This document shows positions 36,501 through 45,908 of a stretch of 64,000 nt of DNA, piece by piece. The position numbers and the translations under genes were made by a program. Within the stretch, counting starts at the first letter, position 1. Each line of letters begins with the position of its first letter. The notes beneath the pieces are model-generated. The model saw only the letters and a program-made list of their open reading frames with translations, searched no databases and was not told the origin of the DNA. Source of the DNA: Verrucomicrobiales bacterium (GTDB taxonomy: Bacteria > Verrucomicrobiota > Verrucomicrobiia > Verrucomicrobiales > DEV007); contig JAPYUT010000015.1 of assembly GCA_029940475.1 (NCBI GenBank), positions 1 to 64,000 on the forward strand, written 5' to 3'.

Positions 36501-38384
36501 GTTGGTATCAAGGGCGTAGTCGGCAGCTACCCCCGCCCAACTGCCCGGGTAGCCCGGCGGGCTGGCACCCTGCACTGCGACATGATCAAGGAAAAGGTAG
36601 CTCTGGGTATCGACGTTGGTTGAGCCGAACCCTTCCCTGAACGCCACGGCACGCAGCACCGTGGTGGTGCCGATTGTCAACGGCAGCGTGTAGAGTGTGC
36701 CGTGGGTCTCGGTCGGCAGCGAGCCGTCGGTGGTATAGCGGATGGCGGTACCCTCGGTAGTCGTCGTGATTGCAAGCTCGAAGGGGGTTTCAAAAAAACC
36801 GCGATCAACGCTGAACTGCGTGTCGGCAACAAAGCCCAGGATGCCGTCCGGGTCATTCGGCAAACCGGGTGTCGGCCGGCTGAAATAACGTGAGGAATCG
36901 ACATTGTTGCTGATTCCCAGCAAGGTCGGGGAAATCAGGAAATCATCGCTGTCGGCGGCAATGTTAAGGCCGTGAATAGCCAGCACGTTACCCGCGGGCA
37001 GGAGTGTTCCCGGCGGCAGGAAAGCCGGCAAAGTAATGGTGTCGTTGCCGGGCACGGTCGCCACCGAGTCATGGGCAAGTAGCGCCGGGGCATTGCGGCG
37101 GGCAATCTCGACCCCGTTTACACAGGCGACAAAGCCGTCATCAAAGCCGATCTCCAGCTGCAGGAAGTCGATATCATCAGGATCGGCAGCATCAAAAGGC
37201 ACACGCAGCAAAATGCCGGGGCTGGAATCAAACATCACCTCCTCGACATCGGTAATGATATCATTCGAGGCATGGGGACTGTATTTAAAGCTACCCGCCG
37301 CATAACGGTTGGCGGGACCGCCATCAGGGGATCCGGGGAAGCTGCCCGCGGCACCGTAGCGGCCGCCACCGACGAATTGCAGCAGCCCGCCACCGGGGTC
37401 AATGTCAAGCCCGTCTAATGCCCCCACGCCATAATTACCGTTGGGTTCACCCACGCCATAGCCATAAGCGACCATGGTGTAGTTTCCCGGCTCGAGTACC
37501 AACGCAGTGGCAAGTTCCTTGAACCGGCTGCCACCCTCCAGTGTCCCGGGATCACCCGCCGTGAATACTTGCTGTGTGAACAACACCCCGCTGTTGAGGT
37601 TGCGCATCCAGATCTGGGCGACAATAGTGCGTGATAAGCCATTGGTTCCGGAGTCAAAAACCCCCAGGTCGGTAACGCGGATTGCCTCCAGGACATCAAA
37701 GTCCATGCCGAGCGACCCGCCGTAGTTCTGGTTTCCCGAGATACCGCTCTCAATCATGTAGGCAGTGTGGAATCCCGAGCCGCCGCCAAGCACCGGTCCC
37801 GGGGTGGTCTTGTAGCCGATGGCGGCGCTGCCGGGTCTCCAGCCCGAATCATCAAAGCCAACCTGCTTCCAGTCTTCAGCCAGTGAAACATCCGCAACCC
37901 GGTGACGGGCCGGGGAATCCGGTGCCACCAGCTGCCGCTGCCCTGTGACCAGTCCATAGCCGACATCCTCGTGCTGGCCGGGCACATCCGTATATTCAAA
38001 GGCGATGCCACCATCCGCGCGCAGCAGGGCAAGCGGTTCACCGGCGGCGTCAAGCTTGAAGGTGGTGTGCAGGTTGCCGGCGGCATCGGTATAATTCTCC
38101 ACCTCTTGCCCGGATGCGAACACCACCAGGTAGCCACCCGCCGGGATAATGGTCCGCTCCGGGAAAAGCCAGGTGTTGCCTTCATCACGAAGTGCCCACC
38201 CGGACAGGTCGGCATCATCCGGATCGGGGTTATGGATCTCGATCCAGTCGGAAAAAGCACCGTCACCATCCAGCAGGGTGGCATCATTGGATGCCATGAA
38301 TTCCGAGATTACCGGCTCAGCGAGAGCGGTCACGGCGAACGCCGGGGCAGCGATACAGGCGGCAAAGAAATGAATAAACTTCAT
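33597..38384 (-). CDS. Giant secreted lamin-tail/CotH protein
   Basis: About 1595 residues from the ATG at 38384, which starts a signal peptide (about 1-22); an upstream start at 38429 is not signal-like. Domains: lamin-tail (about 20-140), a beta module with GNQNYGGSLGMDFDV and RYAAGSFKYS (about 217-366), a jelly-roll domain (about 368-494), a chitobiase-C-terminal-like domain (about 518-598), a CotH domain (about 655-960) with FFTWDNDIALGG near 931 as its acidic metal motif, further chitobiase-C-like and jelly-roll domains, a second lamin-tail (about 1345-1475) and a C-terminal beta domain. Same architecture as the 1692-residue giant at 47729-52807. Extracellular; exact role unknown. Confidence 0.88.
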   Translation of the reverse strand: MKFIHFFAACIAAPAFAVTALAEPVISEFMASNDATLLDGDGAFSDWIEIHNPDPDDADLSGWALRDEGNTWLFPERTIIPAGGYLVVFASGQEVENYTDAAGNLHTTFKLDAAGEPLALLRADGGIAFEYTDVPGQHEDVGYGLVTGQRQLVAPDSPARHRVADVSLAEDWKQVGFDDSGWRPGSAAIGYKTTPGPVLGGGSGFHTAYMIESGISGNQNYGGSLGMDFDVLEAIRVTDLGVFDSGTNGLSRTIVAQIWMRNLNSGVLFTQQVFTAGDPGTLEGGSRFKELATALVLEPGNYTMVAYGYGVGEPNGNYGVGALDGLDIDPGGGLLQFVGGGRYGAAGSFPGSPDGGPANRYAAGSFKYSPHASNDIITDVEEVMFDSSPGILLRVPFDAADPDDIDFLQLEIGFDDGFVACVNGVEIARRNAPALLAHDSVATVPGNDTITLPAFLPPGTLLPAGNVLAIHGLNIAADSDDFLISPTLLGISNNVDSSRYFSRPTPGLPNDPDGILGFVADTQFSVDRGFFETPFELAITTTTEGTAIRYTTDGSLPTETHGTLYTLPLTIGTTTVLRAVAFREGFGSTNVDTQSYLFLDHVAVQGASPPGYPGSWAGVAADYALDTNSADYARAAGNGAFTPTQARAAIVESLRAIPTISIVTDRNNLFDAATGIYPNPSGRGRQWERPVSVEIIGGDGSGRYQGNAGLRIMGYTSRNLNTTPKLNMRLLFKKQYGEGRMKYPLLGPEGPDEFNTFALRGNIRDAWVTEYFGFGKATYIGDEWAKRTQFAMGQPASRGTFAHVYLNGIYWGLYNPSERPDDVFAAHYIGGEASEYDVVKFCCPDRSIAGSIDAWDDLLTAARSGLGGDAAYQRVQGNNADGTPNPAFPVLLDVDNLIDYVINGQYHAQADWPGNYYVSRDRVEGRSGGFKFFTWDNDIALGGANPNSGNKVQTSAGHNWWTESPGEIEIAIRANAEYRMRFADRVYMHYHHGGALTVDNNIARWQKLAALVRPALFAESARWGDARGSALRTVQDHWDVQDRAMVNTYFPNRQAVVFSQMRAHNLYPDLDAPEFNRHGGHVPPGFALRFSADATVYYTTDGSDPRLYGGAVSPAASSVSTGLATVSLLQTGAVVRVLVPRDGSEGSSWSAPDFDDSAWLSGITGVGYDVGVDFEDEISLDLMDAMRNVHPGVYLRIPFGGANVTDFQSLSLRMKYDDGFVAYLNGARIAARNAPDIPAWDSQAIGFHSDQQALVFEDIDITSHRNLLSSTGNVLAIHGLNLGVGSSDFLIVPEIRGQSLAGGDAVRLDTTARVRMRAFDGSGWSALNEATFIVGAAPDAARLVISEIMYHPAGSDAAGEFIEVMNISAGESLDLTGVNFTDGIEFSFPLGFILGPGERAVAVADPVAFATAHPAVRVAGSYSGALDNGGERVALADSSGSVFLAFDYDDNLPWPESPDGSGPSLVLISPERAPDHSLAANWRASTSAGGNPGASDALPFDGGELISYALASPPQLLVSATGGLQLRIHRNLAADAADISLEVSGDLKSWFPAVANPVSENHLADGTLERIYGFDPPLQENSRQWFVRVVVMSGG

Positions 38385-38390
38385 GTCAGG

Positions 38391-38437
38391 GGTATGCTCA
38401 AGCATACCGGTTAATCCGGCACACCTCAAGCATACCC
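38391..38437. promoter_or_regulatory. Palindrome and direct repeats upstream of the CotH gene
   Basis: GGTATGCTCAAGCATACC (38391-38408) is a perfect dyad, seven bases before the CotH ATG. CTCAAGCATACC occurs at 38397-38408 and again at 38425-38436, and ACCGGTTA follows near both copies. Multiple operator sites or a degenerate duplication. No T-tract, so not a terminator for hppA. Confidence 0.5.
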
Positions 38438-38493
38438 GATATCACCGGTTATCCGCAGCCGACAAGACCAGGATCAAAATACCCTTACCGGGA

Positions 38494-40671
38494 TTACTTG
38501 TCGTCCTCAATAACCTTTACCTGGACAGCCTTTTCCTCAGCGCCCTTGTCCATGTCCGTCTCATTGCCCTCCTTGGGTGAACTGTGGAAAAAGATCGGGA
38601 TGGCAAGGATCGCAACAATATTGGTAACCTTGATCATCGGGTTGATCGCCGGTCCCGCGGTATCCTTGTAGGGGTCACCGACCGTGTCGCCGGTAATCGA
38701 AGCGGCGTGCGCCTCGGAGCCCTTGCCACCGAAGGCACCCTCTTCAATCATCTTCTTGGCGTTGTCCCAGGCACCTCCCGCCGCGGTCATCGACAGGCCG
38801 ACAAACAGCCCGGTGACAATGGTGCCGACCAGCACCCCGCCGAGTGCCTGGTAGCCAAGCGCGGGAATCGAGGCGACCACGATGACGGTCACCACCGGCA
38901 ACAGCGCCGGGATTATCATTTCGCGCAATGCCGAGCGCGTCACGATATCAACACAGCGCGCATACTCCGGCTCATCCTTGCCCTCCATGATACCCGGCCG
39001 CTCGCTGATCTGGCGTCGCACCTCGGTGACAACCGCACCTGCTGCGCGACCCACCGCATCCATGCTCAGCGCACTGAAGATGAACGGCAAAAGTCCACCA
39101 ATGAACATGCCGATGATCACCACGGGTTCCTTGAGGGAAAATTCAACCACATGGCCAAGTGCTGCCTCCAGTTCCAGGAAATAGGACCCGAAGAGCACCA
39201 GCGCGGCCACTCCCGCCGATGCGATGGCATAGCCCTTGGTCACCGCCTTCATGGTGTTGCCCACCGCGTCAAGGGCATCAGTGCGCTCGCGCACCACTGC
39301 CGGCAATTCCGCCATCACCGCGATGCCGCCGGCATTGTCGGTAATCGGCCCGAAGGCATCCAGCGAGACAATAATGCCGGCCAATGCCAGCATTGCCATT
39401 ACCGCGATGGCAATGCCGTAAAGGTCCCCGAGGGAATAACTGGTCCAGATTGCCGCACAGATCAGTGCCACCGGCAGGCCGGTGGCCATGTTGCCAACCC
39501 CGAGCCCGGCGATGATATTGGTCGCGTGACCGGTCTGGGAGGCCCTGGCAATCTTCTTCACCGGCCGGTATTTGGTGGCCGTATAGTAGTTTGTGATCAG
39601 TACCACGGCAAAGGTCATGACAATACCCACCAGCGCACAGCCGAACAGGTCGGTGGCACTGGCGATCTTTTGTTCCCCGATCTCAAGACCTTCAGGGAAA
39701 AGCATGGATGTCACCGGCCAGTAGGCCAGTGCCGACAATATTGAAGCCACAAACACACCCTCCATCAGCAGGCGCGCCGCGGAGCCCTTGCGAACATTGA
39801 CCCACAGGATGCCAAGCACTGAGCCGATGACGGCAATGCCGCCGATCAGGAAGGGAAAGATCAGTGCCGCCTGATCCGCACCCGCCTGCAGGGTAGCCAG
39901 CAGCAAAGCCCCGATCAGGCTCACCGCGTAGGTCTCGAAAACATCCGCCGCCATGCCCGCGCAGTCACCGACGTTGTCGCCGACGTTGTCGGCAATGGTG
40001 GCCGGGTTGCGCGGGTCATCCTCATCAAGGCCCTGCTCAATCTTACCGACCAGGTCAGCTCCCACGTCCGCCGCCTTGGTGTAGATACCGCCGCCGAGGC
40101 GCGCAAAGACACTGATCAAACTTGCACCCAGTGCCAAGCCGATCAGGCTGTCAACCACCGCCTTCGAGTCGGAGCCCTCACTCCCACCTGTCATCACCAG
40201 GTAAAAAATACCCACCGAGAGCAGTGCCATCCCAACTACAAGCAAGCCGGTTACAGCACCCCCGTTGAAGGCAATATTGAGTGCCTTGTGCTCACTCTCG
40301 GTTGCCGCCTGGGTGGTCCTGACATTCGCCATGACGGCAACACGCATGCCGATATAGCCCGCCACCAGTGAACAGGCGGCACCAATCAGGAAACCCACCG
40401 GCATCATTGAATGCACTTTTCCCGACTGCGCCAAGAGGAACAACAGCACGGCAATCCCTGCCGATATGATACTGATGGTCACCACCTGGCGCCGCAGGTA
40501 TGCCTTGGCTCCATCCTGGATTGCCCCGGCAACCTTCTTCATCAGGTCACTTCCCGCGGGTTGGGATACCACCATGCGGATAAGGATGATCGCAACAACC
40601 AAGCCTACCACGGCAAGCGCCAGCGAAAGAATGACACCTTTATCAATGAGGATATTAGCCAGTAAACACAT
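38494..40671 (-). CDS. hppA: Membrane-bound H+-translocating pyrophosphatase, K+-independent type
   Basis: 725 residues with about 16 membrane helices. The substrate-binding signature [17 protein letters not shown] (near 190) and the acidic [18 protein letters not shown] (near 224) are diagnostic for M-PPase. [16 protein letters not shown] near 473 has Lys where K+-dependent enzymes have Ala, so I assign the K+-independent, proton-pumping class. It hydrolyses pyrophosphate from biosynthesis to pump protons across the cytoplasmic membrane. The nearby PPi-dependent phosphofructokinase uses the same metabolite. Confidence 0.97.
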   Translation of the reverse strand: MCLLANILIDKGVILSLALAVVGLVVAIILIRMVVSQPAGSDLMKKVAGAIQDGAKAYLRRQVVTISIISAGIAVLLFLLAQSGKVHSMMPVGFLIGAACSLVAGYIGMRVAVMANVRTTQAATESEHKALNIAFNGGAVTGLLVVGMALLSVGIFYLVMTGGSEGSDSKAVVDSLIGLALGASLISVFARLGGGIYTKAADVGADLVGKIEQGLDEDDPRNPATIADNVGDNVGDCAGMAADVFETYAVSLIGALLLATLQAGADQAALIFPFLIGGIAVIGSVLGILWVNVRKGSAARLLMEGVFVASILSALAYWPVTSMLFPEGLEIGEQKIASATDLFGCALVGIVMTFAVVLITNYYTATKYRPVKKIARASQTGHATNIIAGLGVGNMATGLPVALICAAIWTSYSLGDLYGIAIAVMAMLALAGIIVSLDAFGPITDNAGGIAVMAELPAVVRERTDALDAVGNTMKAVTKGYAIASAGVAALVLFGSYFLELEAALGHVVEFSLKEPVVIIGMFIGGLLPFIFSALSMDAVGRAAGAVVTEVRRQISERPGIMEGKDEPEYARCVDIVTRSALREMIIPALLPVVTVIVVASIPALGYQALGGVLVGTIVTGLFVGLSMTAAGGAWDNAKKMIEEGAFGGKGSEAHAASITGDTVGDPYKDTAGPAINPMIKVTNIVAILAIPIFFHSSPKEGNETDMDKGAEEKAVQVKVIEDDK

Positions 40672-40941
40672 GAGTCCGAATGCTGAAAAAACAATTTTAA
40701 ATGAAAACCAGAGGTGATCACCGCGGCCAATGCCCGGACATGCAACCTCTGGAAGTGTTGTTCTAATAGCGCATCAGCGGAAGAATTCAAATCTGCAGAG
40801 GCTTTACTTTTAAATACTGCCGGAGAGTGCTGATCCGCGAATATGCACCCACAGATTCTCATAATTGAAAACTTCATCTTGCCGCCATCCTTTAGTTAAG
40901 GTATATTTAAGATTAGTTTACCTGAACTTGTTATCGTAATT

Positions 40942-41550
40942 TTGCCGGCAAGCACCGTTATTCGTGCCCCCCTGAGCGCGTTTCTTTTATCCGTTTTCGC
41001 ACTCGCCGCCGGCGAAGCGAAAACGGTGGTCGTGCTTGACCCCGGCCACGGTGGCAGGGACAACGGCGCACGCTGGTATGGCGTGTCGGAAAAGACACTC
41101 AACCTTGATGTCGCGAAAAGAGTCGAAGTATTGTTGAAAAAACGCGGTATCCCCGTTGTCATGACCCGCCGAACCGACACCTACGTGTCACTTGATTACC
41201 GTGCGAGAATTGCCAACCGCTACGCGGGCGCAGTTTTCGTGAGCATCCACTTCAACGCCCATACCAACCGCTCAATCAAGGGCATTGAGACCTTCTACGT
41301 CAGTTCCAAGGGCAAGCAGCTCGCCCAGAGCATGCAGAACCGGCTTGCCAAGCGAATCAATACCAATGACCGCGGCAGCAAGAAACACCATTATGCGGTA
41401 TTGACCAGGACCCGCGGTGTTGCCGCCCTCGTCGAGTGCGGCTTCATCAGCAACCATTGGGAAAACAGGCGCTGCGCCACATCATGGTTCCGTGATATCC
41501 TTGCCCAGGAAATAGCAAGTGGCATTGCCGCCTACTGCAACACCTTGTAA
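40942..41550 (+). CDS. N-acetylmuramoyl-L-alanine amidase (amidase_3)
   Basis: 202 residues; no ATG or GTG exists between the upstream in-frame TAA and the conserved region, so TTG at 40942 is the likely start, giving a signal peptide (about 1-24). Zinc ligands His36 (DPGHGG), Glu50 and His103 (SIHFNAH), and catalytic Glu165 (VECGFISN) are all present. It cleaves the amide bond between MurNAc and the stem peptide, as in cell separation. No SPOR, AMIN or LysM domain is attached. Upstream is hppA, divergent, with about 270 bp between them. Confidence 0.92.
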   Translation: MPASTVIRAPLSAFLLSVFALAAGEAKTVVVLDPGHGGRDNGARWYGVSEKTLNLDVAKRVEVLLKKRGIPVVMTRRTDTYVSLDYRARIANRYAGAVFVSIHFNAHTNRSIKGIETFYVSSKGKQLAQSMQNRLAKRINTNDRGSKKHHYAVLTRTRGVAALVECGFISNHWENRRCATSWFRDILAQEIASGIAAYCNTL

Positions 41551-41631
41551 GCTTACAATTACTGCCGTGCTTGCGGATGCGGACTCCTCATCCGCTTGAC
41601 AAAGGCCGCCAATCAACGAGATCCTTTTGCC

Positions 41632-42426
41632 ATGAGTAACCCGGTCGAAAAACACCTTTACGTGATCATGTGGCCCAATTATGCCCTGGTCGGCTCAAAC
41701 CTCCCGCCTAAGGAATTCGGCAAGCACTATACCCTCGGCAGTTCGCGATATTTCCACGGCCAGGTGGTGTTCGCGGAAATTGACCCTGATTACCGTCACG
41801 ATTTCCTCAGGATTGACAACTACATCGATCAAATCGTTCCCACCGAGGCTGACCGCCCGAAGCGCACCAAGTTCATCGCCACCTACCGGGTGCTTGAACA
41901 TGTCGAGCTCTCCGCATTTAAGGATCTCTACATCACCTCGACCATTGGCAAGGTGCTGCCGCTTGCAAGCAAGCCATACGACAAGGAACATGAGGCAGGC
42001 TACCTGCGCACCTTCCAGGAGCTTGCGCCAATGCGCGCCATTGTGCTCTCATGGATGACTCCCCCGGAATTCGGTGAATACATTACCGACCCGCAACGGC
42101 CGAAGTCGGCACCCAAGGTATTGTTCAACCAGATCGACTTCGATATTGATGATTTCCTGACAAGCCTCGAGGCGGATCCCTTCCACAAGTCCCCCATACC
42201 CAACGTGCATCCGCACAAGCTGCGCGAACAGATCCTCGAGGTGCGCGGCAACCCGAACAAGAGCGTCAAGGGCATCAGCCTTGATGCCGCCTTTGGCCAG
42301 ATGGCATTCACCCAGTTGCGGACAGGTTTCTGGATTGCCCACCACAGGGAACTGTTATTTTACCCGATTCCCGGCATCGACGAGCTCAAGGATGAGTATT
42401 ACGAGTGGTATAAATCACTCGACTAG
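41632..42426 (+). CDS. Conserved-looking hypothetical protein
   Basis: 264 residues from the ATG at 41632 (a TTG 12 codons upstream is less likely). I do not recognise a family. The protein is soluble, without signal peptide or membrane helix, with alternating charged and aromatic residues and segments such as HLYVIMWPNYALVGSNL, RFDxxF-like strands and a C-terminal HHRELLFYPIPG. Codon use and an unbroken frame support it as real. It may be cotranscribed with the amidase (81 bp gap). A short GC-rich dyad, GCGGATG/CATCCGC (41573-41579 / 41589-41595), lies in that gap. Confidence 0.65.
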   Translation: MSNPVEKHLYVIMWPNYALVGSNLPPKEFGKHYTLGSSRYFHGQVVFAEIDPDYRHDFLRIDNYIDQIVPTEADRPKRTKFIATYRVLEHVELSAFKDLYITSTIGKVLPLASKPYDKEHEAGYLRTFQELAPMRAIVLSWMTPPEFGEYITDPQRPKSAPKVLFNQIDFDIDDFLTSLEADPFHKSPIPNVHPHKLREQILEVRGNPNKSVKGISLDAAFGQMAFTQLRTGFWIAHHRELLFYPIPGIDELKDEYYEWYKSLD

Positions 42427-42486
42427 GACAATAAGCATCCTGCCCATTTCCCGAGACCGCACCCGGGTAATCCTGTGCGGGAGCCG

Positions 42487-43707
42487 CTAGTGAGCGGTAA
42501 GCGGTGCACCCTTGGGCTGGCCGATAGCAAGCAGCAGCTCATCAAACCAGGGTTCATTGATGTCAAAGGGCTTGCCCCCGGCAATTCTCGGGAAGTCAAT
42601 AATCGACATCTCACCGTCCTGGTCCATGTCGAGGGCGGCAACCCCGCTCTTGCCGGACATGGCAGCATCCGCAGCCGCAGCCGCGCTGCGTTTGATCAGC
42701 TCGAGATCACGCTCGTTGGGACGCGCAGAGCGCGCGAAGTAGCCGCTCTTCTGTACCAGCACCTTGTCCGCTGAAAGGCTTGCCTTCAACTTTTCGGCAA
42801 ACCACTGGCCGGGCTTGAGGTCATCAAGACGTACGTGACCGAAGGCATCACGCTTGAGATCCTCCCCGCCCGCCTCCTTCTCGCGCACGATGGCATCTGT
42901 TCCCGCTCCTTCACTGAGGAAAAGGTTCACGCAGTCATGTTGATCCATGATCGCGTTGAGTCGTGCGATCTCGCCGTCAAGGTCGAGTTCCATCTCCGGG
43001 ATCCAGACCGCATGCACGTCCCAGCGCTCACGGCTGACATTGAGTTCAGGCAACCAGCGATAATGATCAAGGCGGCTGCGGTAGTCCCGTGCCGCCGCCG
43101 CAGTGAGCCAGCCACAGTGGCGGCCCATCACCTCGTGAATGATCAACTGGCGGGTGCTGGTGGTATTCTCATTGGCAACATTTTCAAAGAACAGGGCGCT
43201 CTGCTCGGCCGCTGTCCAGGCCCCGAGCGTCTGGCTGATCGGGAACACGTCGTTATCAATAGTCTTCGGCAAACCGACAACGGTGAGCCCGTAGCCGTTA
43301 TCTTCAAGATACTTTGCCAGATCAGCCGCGGTCGTGTTGGTGTCATCCCCGCCTATGGTATGCAGAATATCAATATCATCGGCTTTCAGTTGCTCGGCAG
43401 CAACCTGCAGGGGTTGCTGCCCCTCCTGCACCAGGCCGCGTTTGGAGCAGTCCTCAATATTGGTTAATTTTACCCGGCTGTTGCCGATAGCACTGCCGCC
43501 ATATTCAAAGAGCACCTCATAATTCTTCTTCACCTCATCGGAAAAGGGAATCGACTTGCCAAGCAGAAGACCCTGATAGCCATTAAGATAAGCGCTCAAG
43601 ACGGCATCAGGAGCAAGCTCATTGTAGCACTCAATGAGTGCGCCGATTGATGCTGAAAGGCAGGGAGCGATTCCGCCGGAGGTAAGAAATGCGATCTTCT
43701 TGGGCAT
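42487..43707 (-). CDS. pfp: Pyrophosphate-dependent 6-phosphofructokinase
   Basis: 406 residues. PPi-type signature: GGDDTNT near 119 (Asp in place of the Gly of ATP-dependent enzymes, which blocks ATP binding), PKTIDND near 150 with the catalytic Asp, and MGRHCGW. It interconverts fructose-6-phosphate and fructose-1,6-bisphosphate with PPi as phosphoryl donor, reversibly. Divergent from the class II aldolase, whose substrate is its product, and within 2 kb of the PPi-driven proton pump hppA. Length is that of the short PPi-PFK class. Confidence 0.95.
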   Translation of the reverse strand: MPKKIAFLTSGGIAPCLSASIGALIECYNELAPDAVLSAYLNGYQGLLLGKSIPFSDEVKKNYEVLFEYGGSAIGNSRVKLTNIEDCSKRGLVQEGQQPLQVAAEQLKADDIDILHTIGGDDTNTTAADLAKYLEDNGYGLTVVGLPKTIDNDVFPISQTLGAWTAAEQSALFFENVANENTTSTRQLIIHEVMGRHCGWLTAAAARDYRSRLDHYRWLPELNVSRERWDVHAVWIPEMELDLDGEIARLNAIMDQHDCVNLFLSEGAGTDAIVREKEAGGEDLKRDAFGHVRLDDLKPGQWFAEKLKASLSADKVLVQKSGYFARSARPNERDLELIKRSAAAAADAAMSGKSGVAALDMDQDGEMSIIDFPRIAGGKPFDINEPWFDELLLAIGQPKGAPLTAH

Positions 43708-43848
43708 GATTTCAGGATTTTTACGGATTTAATACAAAGTAAAACTAAGTGGAAAGCGGGCAGGTTAGCCACCTTTTCCTGCGGTGCAAGCACATGCCTA
43801 TTCCCCTTCTTGACGCGCTACCTGCCTCCCTCTAGATTCGGCGCCGCT

Positions 43849-44883
43849 ATGCCTATCGCCACCCCGAAACAATTCGCCAACATGCTCGACGCCGCCCAGC
43901 AGGGCGATTATGCCTATCCCGCCATCAACTGCTCAAGTATTCCAACACTGAATGCAGCACTGAAGGGATTCGCCGACAACCGCTCGGACGGTATTATCCA
44001 GTTCTCCACCGGCGCAGGGCAATTTGCCTCCGGGCTCAACCATGGTGATGCCACGAAAGGCACCATCATCCTCGCCGAGGCTGCCCATGCACTGGCCGAA
44101 CAATACGATGTTCTCATCGCCCTGAATACCGACCACTGCCAGCCGGAAAAAGCAGCGGAGTTCCTCAGTCCGCTGATTGACGCCACCACAGCGCGCCGTG
44201 CCAAGGGCGAAAATAACCTTTTCCAGAACCACATGCTCGATGCGTCGATCCTGCCGCTCGCCGAGAACATGGCCATCTCGAAAACCTACCTGGAAAAATG
44301 TGCCGAGGTTGAGATCATCCTTGAGGTCGAGGCCGGCGTGGTCGGTGGGGAAGAGGACGGCGCCGCCGGTTCCGAAGACACGCCTGACGAGGATCTTTAC
44401 ACCACGCCCGAGGACATGGTTGCCGTGCACGAGGCGCTGGCCGGGATTGGTCGCTTTACCTTCGCTGCCACCTTCGGCAACGTGCACGGTCACTACAAGC
44501 CGGGCGCCGTTAAGCTCCAGCCGGAAATATTAAAGGAAGGCCAGGCAGCCGTACAGTCAAAATACGGGGATGATGCCGGCTTTGACCTGGTGTTCCACGG
44601 CGGCTCGGGCAGTGAACTCTCGGAAATCCGTGAGACCCTGGGCTACGGGGTTGTAAAGATGAACGTCGATACCGACACCCAGTATGCCTTTACCCGCCCG
44701 GTTGCCTCGCACATGTGCGAGAATATCGAGGGCGTATTAAAAATTGACGGTGAAATCGGCAACAAGAAAGTTTACGACCCACGCTCCTACCTGAAGAAGG
44801 GTGAAAAGGCGATGGCGCAACGGGTTGGACAGGCCTGTGATGACCTGCTCTCCGTCGACAAGACAATCATCAGGGACGCATAG
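43849..44883 (+). CDS. fba: Class II fructose-bisphosphate aldolase
   Basis: 344 residues from the ATG at 43849. Zinc ligands His96 (NTDHCQ), His213 (NVHGHY) and His250 (FHGGSGS), with the Lys/Asp phosphate-binding residues of class II (metal-dependent) aldolases; the GGEEDGAAGSEDTPD insertion near 165 marks the FbaA-type subclass. Cleaves fructose-1,6-bisphosphate to DHAP and glyceraldehyde-3-phosphate. Divergent from pfp and followed by a ROK kinase after 11 bp, so probably one glycolytic operon. Confidence 0.96.
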   Translation: MPIATPKQFANMLDAAQQGDYAYPAINCSSIPTLNAALKGFADNRSDGIIQFSTGAGQFASGLNHGDATKGTIILAEAAHALAEQYDVLIALNTDHCQPEKAAEFLSPLIDATTARRAKGENNLFQNHMLDASILPLAENMAISKTYLEKCAEVEIILEVEAGVVGGEEDGAAGSEDTPDEDLYTTPEDMVAVHEALAGIGRFTFAATFGNVHGHYKPGAVKLQPEILKEGQAAVQSKYGDDAGFDLVFHGGSGSELSEIRETLGYGVVKMNVDTDTQYAFTRPVASHMCENIEGVLKIDGEIGNKKVYDPRSYLKKGEKAMAQRVGQACDDLLSVDKTIIRDA

Positions 44884-44894
44884 GATGAATTGTT

Positions 44895-45908
44895 ATGGCT
44901 GAGGCGGCCTACTTTGCCGGACTGGATATCGGCGGTACCACGGTAAAGGCGGCACTGCTTGATGCCACCGGGGGACAGGTCGGTGACATGGTGGAAGTGC
45001 GCTCACACGGCAGTGAGGGATACCAGGCAACCTTCAAGCAGTTGCGGGCAGCCCTCGACCAGCTCTGCGACAACAACTCCATCAGCTTTGAGGCCATTGC
45101 AGCTGCCGGGATTGATGTTCCCGCACCCTCCTCCGGGGGAGTGATCTGGGGCCAGGCAAACCTCAACGAGGACTGGGTGGGAACAAACATCCGAGACGAA
45201 TTTTCCGGCGAAATACACCGCCCCTGCTACATGACCAACGACGGCAACGCTGCCGCTTACGGTGAATGGCTGCTGCGCCCGGGTCACGACGGCCCGTTGC
45301 TCTTCGTTGCCCCTGGCACGGGTCTGGGTGGCGGATTTGTCCTCGCTGGAGGTAAACTCTACGAGGGCTCCAACGGGCTGGCCATGGAGTTGGGTGCAAT
45401 TTCAGTTCCTTTCCGTGAGGATGACGGCAGCCTGCCAGAGTGTGCCGGCAAGGGGCCGGGTTCACTGGAGGCCTGGGTGTCCCTTGTGGCTTTACGCCGC
45501 AGGCTGGACATCGAGCTGGCCAAGCCGGAGAACTCCGGTCATCCCCTTGCAAAGGTGGATATTGCAATCGAGGAAAAAGCCTTCCAGCTGCGTGACTATT
45601 GCGAGCAGGAGGATCCGCTGGCACGATCAATCTTTCGCCACCAGGCCCACATTCTCGGCTGGGCAATGGGCGACCAGGCCAGTGAGCTTGATCCCGGATT
45701 AATCGTGATCGGCGGCGGACTGGCCGAGACCGGTTTCCGGGATTGGTACCTTGACCATGTGCGCGCTGGATTCGAGGAGCGGGCGCCGTCCTTTTACGTG
45801 CGCTCTCCTATCCCGCCACACGGAGCCACCACCCGTTTTGACTGGGCGGCAGGCGGTGACTTCGCCGCCGCCATCGGCGTTGCGCACAAGGCAATGGAAC
45901 TCGTCTAG
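44895..45908 (+). CDS. ROK-family sugar kinase (probable glucokinase)
   Basis: 337 residues, 11 bp after fba with AGGA in the leader. N-terminal phosphate loop GLDIGGTTVKAALLD (9-23), catalytic-type Asp in NDGNAAAYGEW and APGTGLGGGFVLAGG are ROK/hexokinase features. The usual ROK zinc motif C-x-C-G-x2-G-C-x-E is replaced by CAGKGPGSLE, with one cysteine, so this is a zinc-lacking variant. Context favours glucokinase; other hexose substrates are possible. Its last four bases overlap the end of the convergent lipoprotein gene. Confidence 0.88.
   Translation: MAEAAYFAGLDIGGTTVKAALLDATGGQVGDMVEVRSHGSEGYQATFKQLRAALDQLCDNNSISFEAIAAAGIDVPAPSSGGVIWGQANLNEDWVGTNIRDEFSGEIHRPCYMTNDGNAAAYGEWLLRPGHDGPLLFVAPGTGLGGGFVLAGGKLYEGSNGLAMELGAISVPFREDDGSLPECAGKGPGSLEAWVSLVALRRRLDIELAKPENSGHPLAKVDIAIEEKAFQLRDYCEQEDPLARSIFRHQAHILGWAMGDQASELDPGLIVIGGGLAETGFRDWYLDHVRAGFEERAPSFYVRSPIPPHGATTRFDWAAGGDFAAAIGVAHKAMELV

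Noticed and set aside
40605-40877. 90-codon minus-strand frame upstream of hppA
   Set aside because: Overlaps the true hppA start in another frame and shows no family feature.
42457-42480. GC-rich inverted repeat CCGCAC/GTGCGG as terminator between convergent genes
   Set aside because: Only a six-base stem with a 12-base loop and no T-tract on either strand.
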